Shown piece by piece: positions 1 to 5,126 of a stretch of 5,382 nucleotides of DNA; within the stretch, counting starts at the first letter, position 1, and each line of letters opens with the position of its first letter. This DNA comes from Verrucomicrobia subdivision 6 bacterium BACL9 MAG-120507-bin52. GTDB lineage: Bacteria > Verrucomicrobiota > Verrucomicrobiia > Methylacidiphilales > Verrucolacustridaceae. A program made the translations under genes and the position numbers. The DNA is taken from positions 1 through 5,382 of the forward strand of contig LIBO01000083.1 in NCBI GenBank assembly GCA_001438005.1, given 5' to 3'. The notes under the pieces are model-generated. The model worked only from the letters and a program-made list of their open reading frames with translations, did no database searches and was not told the DNA's origin.

Positions 1-1
1 T

Positions 2-202
2 GAGGAGACGGGGCAGTTGCCCGACATGTTGACGAAAGTGGCCGACGTTTTTGAGGAGGAGGTGGACAATTCAGTGGCGGGCCTGACCTCGATGCTCGAA
101 CCGATCATGATTGTCATGCTGGCCCTGGTCGTTGGAACGATCGTCGTGGCCCTGTTCTTACCTCTGATCACCATCATCCAAGACCTGACCGGCGGCGCCT
201 AA
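2..202 (+). CDS. Type II secretion / type IV pilus inner-membrane platform protein, GspF/PilC family (C-terminal 67 residues only)
   Basis: This is the 3' end of a gene whose start lies before the window; the frame is open from base 2 and stops at TAA 200-202. The visible part begins with an E-E-T-G-Q-L-P segment, the signature that opens the last cytoplasmic stretch of GspF/PilC proteins. It is followed by an acidic E-E-E-V-D-N motif and then L-E-P-I-M-I-V leading into the final hydrophobic membrane helix (about residues 34-60 of the visible part). In the family, this polytopic inner-membrane protein couples the assembly ATPase to pilus or pseudopilus growth. Whether it serves a secretion system or a pilus cannot be told from the tail alone. 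The next gene starts 4 nt later, so the two may share a transcript. Family assignment is firm; the subfamily is open. Confidence 0.93.
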   Translation, partial: EETGQLPDMLTKVADVFEEEVDNSVAGLTSMLEPIMIVMLALVVGTIVVALFLPLITIIQDLTGGA

Positions 203-206
203 TTCG

Positions 207-887
207 ATGGTGGAAGTGGTGGTGTGCCGTTTCGGGGAGGACTTGTCTTGGACGCGAAATTTGCCTCGAGGAGTGCACATCACCATTTACGATAAAACTC
301 CCCTAGAGGAGGGTCGGTGGCCTGGGGCGATTTCCCTGCCTAACCATAGCCGAGACGACTTTGCCTGGCTGCACCACTTGGTGGAGCGGTACGACGATTT
401 GGCCGAATTGACCGTCTTTGCCCAAGGGCATCCCTTCGATCACGCCCCCGATTTGCATCGGGTAGTACGGCGCTATGCCCAAAAGGAGGAGTCGCCCGAT
501 TTTGCGTGGCTTGGCTTTCTTTGGGAGACGGATGATGCCCGGGGAAGACCCTCATTCGTTACTTGGTCGAAAAATCCGGAGCGCCGCGAGTTGGACCTTG
601 AGGGATTTTTTCAGGCTTTGTGGGGGGAGTCGGCGCCCGACAAGGTGCGATATGTGGGAGGGAGCCAATTTGCCCTCTCGCGTCGAGCCGCCCAGCGACG
701 ACCCCGAGATTTCTACGAGCGGGCTCGGGAAATATCGCGCACCATGCCTGACGCGGCGCATGCTTTTGAGAGGACGTGGGATCGAATTTTTTTGGCACCC
801 CCGCTGGATCCGACTCTTTTTGACGCCTCGGGGATGAGACTTTGGAAGCCGGTCCGAGCAAAGCCAGCGGGGACCCGCGCTCGCTAG
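207..887 (+). CDS. DUF3431-family protein (function unknown)
   Basis: The gene encodes 226 residues. It matches my memory of the DUF3431 pattern: an opening strand V-V-V-C-R-F with E11-D12-L-S-W15, then I-T-I-Y-D-K (25-30), L-P-N (44-46), a Y-D-D-L helix end (62-65), and the conserved T-V-F-A-Q-G-H-P segment (69-76) with D78-H79. A G-G-S-Q-F-A-L-S stretch (151-158) precedes R-P-R-D-F-Y (165-170), and an E-R-T-W-D-R-I-F motif (188-195) closes the domain. The Q-F-A-(V/L)-S plus R-P-x-x-F-Y arrangement resembles some nucleotide-sugar glycosyltransferases, so a sugar-transfer role is possible but inferred. There is no signal peptide or membrane helix, so it should be cytosolic. The tail (about 210-226) is basic and looks disordered. 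No clear Shine-Dalgarno site precedes ATG 207, which fits coupling to the gspF-like gene 4 nt upstream. Its stop overlaps the stop of the convergent gene. Confidence 0.8.
   Translation: MVEVVVCRFGEDLSWTRNLPRGVHITIYDKTPLEEGRWPGAISLPNHSRDDFAWLHHLVERYDDLAELTVFAQGHPFDHAPDLHRVVRRYAQKEESPDFAWLGFLWETDDARGRPSFVTWSKNPERRELDLEGFFQALWGESAPDKVRYVGGSQFALSRRAAQRRPRDFYERAREISRTMPDAAHAFERTWDRIFLAPPLDPTLFDASGMRLWKPVRAKPAGTRAR
884..887. other. Convergent stop-codon overlap (shared CTAG)
   Basis: The palindrome CTAG provides the TAG stop of the + strand DUF3431 gene (885-887) and, read on the other strand, the TAG stop of the secreted-protein gene (884-886). The two genes therefore overlap tail-to-tail by 4 nt. 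Any transcription terminator for either gene must lie inside the other gene or be factor-dependent. I saw no hairpin followed by a T-run on either side. Confidence 0.95.
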
Positions 888-1765
888 GGTTGGATGGGAT
901 CGGCTGGGGGCGCCTGCGCGCCGATGCGGGCTTGAAGGGTGGAGAGACGCTCGCGCAGGGAGGAGGGCAGCTGGACGATCCCTCCCTGAACGGAAACCTC
1001 CCCGTCGGTTCTCTTTTGCAAAGTCGGTTTCTCGGTGCCTTGGGTGCGCGTTTCCTCTCGTAGAACCTGTCCATCTGGGTTCACCACCGTGAGACGGTGA
1101 GTGCCTGCAGCCACGGCGTAGAGAAGGTGCAGATTATTTTGCGGATCGAATTCTGCGGCGGGTTTGCCCAAAGGGAGGTAGGCTCCCAACCTTCGGGAGG
1201 GATAAACCAGATTTTTTCGAGGGACTTCGACCCGCAAGTAGAGGCCGACATTCGGACCTTCGTAAAACTTTAAAAGAGAGTAGATGCGACGCTCTTCCCC
1301 ATCGCCCCGAGGAACCGTCCAAATCACTTCTCCCCGCCCGATGAGAAAATCGAGCGAATCGGTCATGAGCGTTTCGCCCGAGGGCAAGCGCACGGAGGCT
1401 CTCGCCCGGTACCCGCCGGTATCACGGATGAGATAGTGGGGAGCGAGATCGAGAGGAATGGAGGCGGATTGTCCGGGGCGAAGTGTCTTGTCCGGGGGGA
1501 GGAAAGTTTTTTCTGGGGCGATCAGTTGTCCGTCCCGCGACTGAATAATCATTTCAAGCCAAGGCTTTCCTTGGTTTTCGGTTAACCGCAATTCGCTGGC
1601 TCCCAGGTTCTTAATTCGAACGGTGAAAGGAATGGGCGAGAACTGAAGGTAGGAGGCCTTGGGTGTTTCGATTCGAAGATCCAACTGAGCCCAACTTGGG
1701 GCTAGGCCGAGAAGGAAAATAGTGGAACAGATACCAAATAACTTAGTTCCATTTCGGCCGTGCAT
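884..1765 (-). CDS. Secreted protein of unknown function with N-terminal Ig-like domain
   Basis: The gene encodes 293 residues. Residues 1-26 form a Sec signal peptide: R4 and K8, a hydrophobic core (about 9-22), and a likely cleavage site S-W-A|Q after A26. Residues 28-142 look like a beta-sandwich of the Ig or BsuPI-like kind: an opening P-x-x-S-Y, then F-T-V-R-I-K-N (47-53), L-R-P-G-Q (95-99) and G-G-Y-R-A-R-A (117-123). A second beta-rich part (about 144-250) carries L-Y-L-R-V-E-V, L-H-L-L-Y-A-V and V-N-P-D-G-Q-V-L stretches and a D-G-E-V-S-V-Q-G-G segment. The last 40 residues are Pro/Ala/Gln-rich after a short helix. I do not recognise a named family or catalytic residues. The ATG at 1765 is the first possible start, since an in-frame TAG lies three codons before it; no good ribosome site is seen. 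The gene lies 58 nt downstream of the repeat-protein gene on the same strand, so co-transcription is possible. Its codons end mostly in C or T, unlike the operon at the right. Confidence 0.8.
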   Translation of the reverse strand: MHGRNGTKLFGICSTIFLLGLAPSWAQLDLRIETPKASYLQFSPIPFTVRIKNLGASELRLTENQGKPWLEMIIQSRDGQLIAPEKTFLPPDKTLRPGQSASIPLDLAPHYLIRDTGGYRARASVRLPSGETLMTDSLDFLIGRGEVIWTVPRGDGEERRIYSLLKFYEGPNVGLYLRVEVPRKNLVYPSRRLGAYLPLGKPAAEFDPQNNLHLLYAVAAGTHRLTVVNPDGQVLREETRTQGTEKPTLQKRTDGEVSVQGGIVQLPSSLRERLSTLQARIGAQAPPADPIQP

Positions 1766-1823
1766 GAAGGGATACTATGGGAGCCCTTACCCGCCCTGAG
1801 CAAGAGGGAAGGCGAGCGGAGAC
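1766..1823 (-). other. 58-nt spacer between repeat-protein gene and secreted-protein gene
   Basis: This spacer separates two genes of the same direction. Read on the - strand it can form an imperfect stem, CCTT.CCC against GGG.AAGG, but no T-run follows. I therefore do not call a terminator. No promoter boxes are evident, which is compatible with a two-gene transcript. Confidence 0.4.
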
Positions 1824-2693
1824 TTAAGCGGAGAGAGTGGTGACTTGCGCTTCCGCCGGATAAATCCCGATTGAAGTCGCGGGCTGAGCCGGTTCGGCCA
1901 ATGGAACCGAGGGAGTCATCCGTTGGCTTTCGAGTCGAAGGGCTGCCCGAAGCGCCTTCTTCCAAGTTCCGTAAAAATGCTTTTTGCAGGCGGCGGCGAA
2001 GAGGGATGGGTTAGCCCGTTTGACTTCAGGAGTGATCAGCTTCACCCCCTGCTTTTTCAGCTCAAGAATGCCTTCGACGAGATTTTCTTTGGTCCACTTT
2101 TTTCGACGGCGCACATCGGAATAGTTGATTCCAGCTTTTTCGAGAGCCCGACCCCAATTTCCAAAACGTCGACGGGCGGTTGCAATGAGTTTATTGGAGG
2201 ATTCATCCATCGATTTTGAACTAAGATCGGCACCCTCGGTCTGGAGGCGGCGAATTTCTTCTAAAATGCCTTCCTCGTCCCAGCTGCGATACCGATAAAT
2301 TTCTTCGGAGGCCAACCCAGCGGCTTCGAGAGCGGACCGCCAGTTACCGAAATATTTAGGGCGGATGGCAGCGTAGACCATCGCATTGTGTTGGCTGAGA
2401 GCCATCGAGCGGAAGGAGAGGTCAAAACCATTGGAGGCCAAGTTCTGGATTTCCTCGATGATGACTTCCTTCGACCACTTGCGATATTTGCGGACATCTA
2501 CGTAGGAGATACCCGCTTGGTTCAGGGCGGCTTGCCAACTACCAAAATAGCGGATGGAGGCGGCTAGAAGCTCTTGAAAGTTCAAGCGGACATGGTTGGC
2601 GTAAAGGGGCTCACCTTTATCCTTCCACTGCTGAATCTCTGCTAAGACACGTTCGGTTGACCAACGAAGATTTTTACGAGATCTGTATTTCAT
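1824..2693 (-). CDS. Protein of four tandem homing-endonuclease-associated (HNH_repeat-like) repeats, no nuclease domain
   Basis: The gene encodes 289 residues from ATG 2693; a GTG at 2699 would add two residues. Four repeats begin at W11, W73, W138 and W200. Each has W-(S/T/D)-x-E, then a helix of the form (I/L)-x-E-I-x-x-L, then G-x-x-L, and ends in F-G-(S/N)-W-x-x-A-L-x-x-A-G-(I/L) (F50, F115, F177; the fourth is F-Y-G-T-W at 240-244). The F-G-x-W-x-x-A-L-x-x-A-G signature is that of the repeat found beside homing endonucleases (Pfam HNH_repeat), in general thought to bind DNA. No HNH, LAGLIDADG or GIY-YIG motif is present, and the repeats fill residues 11-251. The last 38 residues are Pro/Ala/Thr-rich and probably flexible. 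There is no signal peptide. Lys/Arg-rich linkers (for example R68-K72 and R195-K199) fit nucleic-acid binding. No Shine-Dalgarno site is seen before either start. Role unknown; a sequence-specific DNA-binding protein is the best inference. Confidence 0.85.
   Translation of the reverse strand: MKYRSRKNLRWSTERVLAEIQQWKDKGEPLYANHVRLNFQELLAASIRYFGSWQAALNQAGISYVDVRKYRKWSKEVIIEEIQNLASNGFDLSFRSMALSQHNAMVYAAIRPKYFGNWRSALEAAGLASEEIYRYRSWDEEGILEEIRRLQTEGADLSSKSMDESSNKLIATARRRFGNWGRALEKAGINYSDVRRRKKWTKENLVEGILELKKQGVKLITPEVKRANPSLFAAACKKHFYGTWKKALRAALRLESQRMTPSVPLAEPAQPATSIGIYPAEAQVTTLSA
1941..2663 (-). repeat. Four protein-level tandem repeats (62-65 aa period)
   Basis: Approximate repeat units are 2508-2663, 2313-2477, 2127-2282 and 1941-2096. 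Spacing from one leading Trp to the next is 62, 65 and 62 residues. The repeats are conserved in protein pattern but well diverged in DNA, so they are an old duplication rather than a recent expansion. The fourth is the most divergent: it has Y inserted in the F-G-x-W motif and lacks the final Gly. Confidence 0.85.
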
Positions 2694-2699
2694 GGCCAC

Positions 2700-2728
2700 A
2701 GCATTAGTCGAGAAGCTTATTTTGTCAA
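2700..2728 (-). promoter_or_regulatory. Possible promoter for the repeat-protein gene
   Basis: A perfect -35 hexamer TTGACA lies at 2728-2723 on the - strand. With a 17-nt spacer the -10 position reads AATGCT, a poor match to TATAAT. Transcription would then begin almost at the start codon (2693), giving a leaderless or nearly leaderless message. That would fit the absence of a ribosome-binding site. The weak -10 keeps confidence low. Confidence 0.25.
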
Positions 2729-2779
2729 GTTACAGAAAGTTTGCCTATCTATAAGTTGTTCATAAGCAACAATAATTAT
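2700..2779. other. AT-rich intergenic gap
   Basis: About 80 nt between two - strand genes is much richer in A and T than its surroundings. It contains a small inverted repeat at 2757-2773 (TTGTT, 7-nt loop, AACAA), two ATAAG direct repeats, and on the - strand a perfect TTGACA hexamer. The GC-skew sign change described in the findings falls here. No RNA gene or small open frame with support was found. Confidence 0.6.
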
Positions 2780-2797
2780 TTATTCCCCTTGGAATAA
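2767..2797 (-). terminator. Possible weak intrinsic terminator of the ABC/TPR/phosphoesterase operon
   Basis: On the - strand TTATTCC-AAGG-GGAATAA (2797-2780) forms a perfect 7-bp stem with a 4-nt loop. It contains the stop codon TAA of the phosphoesterase gene and is followed by an A/T stretch (ATAATTATTGTT). The stem has only two G-C pairs and there is no clean T-run, so termination would be weak. It is the only hairpin near the operon's end. Confidence 0.35.
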
Positions 2798-3517
2798 TCG
2801 TGCCGAAAGGGAATCTGGTAGGCCCGCTTTGACAATTTTCGAGGCGGCTTTCTCCACCTCGTACCCGACTCTCCGTAAATCAACGATTTGCTCCTTCGGT
2901 TCATAAACCACATAGCTAGCCCGCCAGTCGCCGTCCCGCGGTTGGCCGACAGAGCCCACATTAAAGAGAAACTTGCGGGCAACTTTCATTCTTTCCGGAT
3001 GAACATCTACTTTGCGAAACTCGATCGGACGCACCTCTTTCTCTTTTAGAAAGGCGCCGGGACGATGCGTGTGCCCGATAAAACAAAGGTGCGTTTTTTG
3101 GTAAAAAAAGCTGGTTTGCGCCTCCAATTGGGTCGAGATGTAAGCCCAATTTTCAGGTCCATCCAAAGTCGCGTGCACCAAAGTCAACGCTTCCTCCCCA
3201 TGAGTCAAAGGCAACCGACGCAAATAGTTTAATTGGGCGGGGTTCAAATGGCTTCGCGAAAAACTCAACGCGGCCTGCGCATCCTTCGAGAAGGCCTCAG
3301 GATTTTTTCGGTGCGTCACCAGTTCGTCATGATTCCCCCTGACGACAGGACAGCCCAACGCCCGCACAATCTCCAAACACTCCGACGGGTTTGCGTTGTA
3401 CCCTACCAAATCTCCAATGCAAAGAGGATGGGTCACCTGCTGGTCCTCCATGTCCGCCAAGACCGCCTCCAGTGCCTCCAAATTGCCGTGAACATCGCCG
3501 AAAATCCCGTATTTCAT
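2780..3517 (-). CDS. Metallophosphoesterase, calcineurin-like superfamily (YfcE/DevT-like)
   Basis: The gene encodes 245 residues. The metal-binding motifs are complete and in order: G7-D8-V-H10-G11-N12, G35-D36-L-V-G39-Y40-N41, G61-N62-H63-D64, H115, and G148-H149-T-H151. A G-S-V-G-Q-P-R-D motif follows at 188-195. The ligands D8, H10, D36, N62, H115, H149 and H151 are therefore all present, so the enzyme should be an active two-metal phosphoesterase. Its length and the G-D-L-V-G-Y-N / G-N-H-D spacing fit the single-domain Metallophos_2 type annotated as YfcE-, MJ0936- or DevT-like. The substrate (phosphodiester, phosphomonoester, phosphoprotein or dinucleotide) cannot be read from sequence. 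It has no signal peptide and is probably cytosolic. Its ATG overlaps the TGA of the upstream TPR gene (ATGA at 3517-3514) and there is no strong ribosome site, so translation is probably coupled. It is the last gene of the operon. Confidence 0.92.
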   Translation of the reverse strand: MKYGIFGDVHGNLEALEAVLADMEDQQVTHPLCIGDLVGYNANPSECLEIVRALGCPVVRGNHDELVTHRKNPEAFSKDAQAALSFSRSHLNPAQLNYLRRLPLTHGEEALTLVHATLDGPENWAYISTQLEAQTSFFYQKTHLCFIGHTHRPGAFLKEKEVRPIEFRKVDVHPERMKVARKFLFNVGSVGQPRDGDWRASYVVYEPKEQIVDLRRVGYEVEKAASKIVKAGLPDSLSARLFQGE

Positions 3518-4284
3518 TTTTTCTTTGGGGCAACTTTGCCCGAGAGCTCTTGTTCCAGCTTGCGGATCTCTCTCTCGACAATTTCAGCCCTTCGCTCAGT
3601 TGGCGGATGGCTCCCCATTTTTTCGCGTAACTCCCGAAAGTAGACCAGAGCCGCTTTTTTATCCCCCGCCTTGTCCAACGCATAGCCCACGAACCTTTCC
3701 AAATAAGGGGGCGCATCCCCTTTCGCCAAAGCTTGCCGGTAACACTCGGCCGACGCCTGATAATCCCCCAATCGTTGCCAGTAAAGATCTCCCAATCTCT
3801 GATAAAGCAAAGCGCGCTCCGGTACCGCCTTGGTCCCCCTCTCGAGCAGATCCCGACCCGCCTCCACCCAACGACGAGCCTCCATCTTACGGCGGGTCTC
3901 ACTTTTCTCCCCACTAAAGCGCTCCGCCGCCACCGCCGCATTCCAAGCCAAATGCCACGAGGCTGTGTCCCAAAAAACTGCCACCCGCGGCTGAAGAACG
4001 GTCGCCAACTCTAAGGACGCCCTCACCCGAACCCACTGCTGCTCCTCCCACGCCCCATGCGCTTGCAACATCAAGGCATTCGCCGCCAATCCACGAAACC
4101 CACCCAAAGCCGCTAAAACCAATCCTTGCCCCACCTTTTCCCGAATCGCCACGGCCGTCGGCCCCTCAAATCCATACGCCGCCTTGCGCTGCGCTTGGGT
4201 CATCGCTTGCTCCCAAGAAATCTTCACCCCTCCCCACAACAGCAAAAGAAGGCAAGCCAGCCCGCCCGCCCAACCCGATTTCAA
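3514..4284 (-). CDS. Membrane-anchored TPR-repeat protein, partner of the ABC transporter (function unknown)
   Basis: The gene encodes 256 residues from a TTG start. Residues 8-20 are a short, very hydrophobic segment (Leu-rich), either a membrane anchor or an uncleaved signal; the rest is soluble and helical. A conserved-looking L-G-G-F-R-G-L-A-A-N block (60-69) leads into L-Q-P-R-V-A-V-F-W (97-105) and W-H-L-A-W-N (110-115). I associate this pattern with uncharacterised proteins of Verrucomicrobia and Planctomycetes next to ABC transporters. Two clear TPR units follow, about 158-190 (L-G-D-L-Y-W, A-x-x-C-Y-R-Q-A-L) and 193-224 (A-G-D-K-K-A-A-L-V-Y-F). The tail is charged and Lys-rich. The TTG start is preferred because it overlaps the permease stop (TTGA, 4284-4281) and keeps the hydrophobic segment; the next ATG is codon 28 and would lose it. 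The TPRs suggest protein-protein contact, perhaps with the permease or its cargo. Confidence 0.82.
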   Translation of the reverse strand: MKSGWAGGLACLLLLLWGGVKISWEQAMTQAQRKAAYGFEGPTAVAIREKVGQGLVLAALGGFRGLAANALMLQAHGAWEEQQWVRVRASLELATVLQPRVAVFWDTASWHLAWNAAVAAERFSGEKSETRRKMEARRWVEAGRDLLERGTKAVPERALLYQRLGDLYWQRLGDYQASAECYRQALAKGDAPPYLERFVGYALDKAGDKKAALVYFRELREKMGSHPPTERRAEIVEREIRKLEQELSGKVAPKKK

Positions 4285-5126
4285 ATATCCCGCCCTTCAA
4301 ACACCACCGACGCCGCCGTCAATAATACCGCAATGTAGACCACCGAATATCCCACCACCCCCAGTGTCGAACGCCACACCACTTCATTCCCGGCAATAAT
4401 CTCATCGATCAAATTATAGAGATTGAAATCAGGCACCAGAAATGCCACCGCCGCTAAAAACAGCTTCGCCCCCGCATGCACTACCTCGCCCGACTCCAAC
4501 CACTGCTCCCGTGCCACCGATTGAAGATGACCGATCAAATAGACCATCAAAGTCATCGCAATGACAAAAGTTGTTGAAGTCGCCACCGTGCTGAAGAAAA
4601 CAGCCACCGCCGCCACCACGGCTAACTTCACCCCCACCAACAGCACCGCCTGCAGCAAACGCGGATCTCTCGCCTCTTGCTGAATCGCCGCTGCCACGGC
4701 TGGGTCCGATCCCTCCCGCGCCACCAGTTGAGTCTCCTTCCAACCCAGCACTCCCCCCACCGCCAACGACATCACCCCAACCATCACCCCCAACAAAACC
4801 GCTAATCCCAGATACTTCCCCGCAATAAATTCCCATCGGCGAAGAGGTCGGCACAACGCCGTTAAAATTGTTCTCCGCTCAATCTCCCCTGGAATCAGCT
4901 GGCTCGCCCCCAACAACCCCACCAAAAGCCCCGTCAAACTGATCGCCGCATATCCCAAATCTTTGAGAAACTTAAACTGTTCCTGAAAGGAAAATTCCGT
5001 GAAATAGTTCGCCCCGTAAATTAGAACCAAACCGAAAACCAGAAGCACGGCAAACACCTTCTGCCGCACCGCTTCCAAAAAGGTGTTGCTCGCAACTGCC
5101 GAAATTCGTCGTAACGATCCCATCAT
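4281..5126 (-). CDS. ABC-2 type transporter permease
   Basis: The gene encodes 281 residues with six to seven hydrophobic helices (about 22-40, 58-78, 104-126, 160-178, 182-201, a weaker one at 218-232, and 253-275). The segment I-P-G-E-I-E-R-R-T-I (78-87) followed by C-R-P-L-R-R-W-E-F (92-100) and G-K-Y-L-G is the hallmark of ABC-2 permeases (NosY/YhaP-like), where the E-x-E/R-x-T-I region contacts the ATPase. A polar loop (about 130-158) separates helices 3 and 4. I chose ATG 5126 because it overlaps the ATPase stop as ATGA and is preceded at 8 nt by GGAGGAG. An in-frame ATG at 5279 would add 51 Gly-rich residues with no membrane character, read out of frame over the ATPase gene, and is rejected. 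With the upstream ATPase it should form an exporter or membrane-remodelling complex; its substrate is unknown. Confidence 0.92.
   Translation of the reverse strand: MMGSLRRISAVASNTFLEAVRQKVFAVLLVFGLVLIYGANYFTEFSFQEQFKFLKDLGYAAISLTGLLVGLLGASQLIPGEIERRTILTALCRPLRRWEFIAGKYLGLAVLLGVMVGVMSLAVGGVLGWKETQLVAREGSDPAVAAAIQQEARDPRLLQAVLLVGVKLAVVAAVAVFFSTVATSTTFVIAMTLMVYLIGHLQSVAREQWLESGEVVHAGAKLFLAAVAFLVPDFNLYNLIDEIIAGNEVVWRSTLGVVGYSVVYIAVLLTAASVVFEGRDI

Noticed and set aside
909..922. GGCGC-CTGC-GCGCC hairpin as a terminator for the DUF3431 gene
   Set aside because: The stem is only 5 bp and no T-run follows. It lies in coding sequence and is probably a by-product of high GC.
559..1074. 171-codon - strand open frame across the DUF3431 gene and the end of the secreted-protein gene
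   Set aside because: It is a Pro/Arg/Ser-rich shadow with no recognisable pattern, overlapping two better-supported genes.
1824..2693. Remnant of an intron- or intein-borne homing endonuclease
   Set aside because: There is no nuclease motif, no frameshift and no split host gene around it. The frame is intact and filled by repeats, so it looks like a free-standing gene.
2700..2800. dif-like XerC/XerD recombination site near the skew switch
   Set aside because: Single half-site resemblances occur (for example GTTGTTCATAA, and TTCTGTAACTT on the - strand), but no 11-6-11 arrangement has two acceptable arms. Not called.
3327..3941. 204-codon - strand open frame across the phosphoesterase and TPR genes
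   Set aside because: It is Arg/Trp/Gly-rich and low-complexity, with no motif. Both overlapped frames have conserved motifs.
4429..4854. 141-codon - strand open frame inside the permease gene
   Set aside because: The translation is extremely Gly/Ser-rich, as expected from an out-of-frame reading of a G-rich coding strand. The permease frame has clear family motifs.
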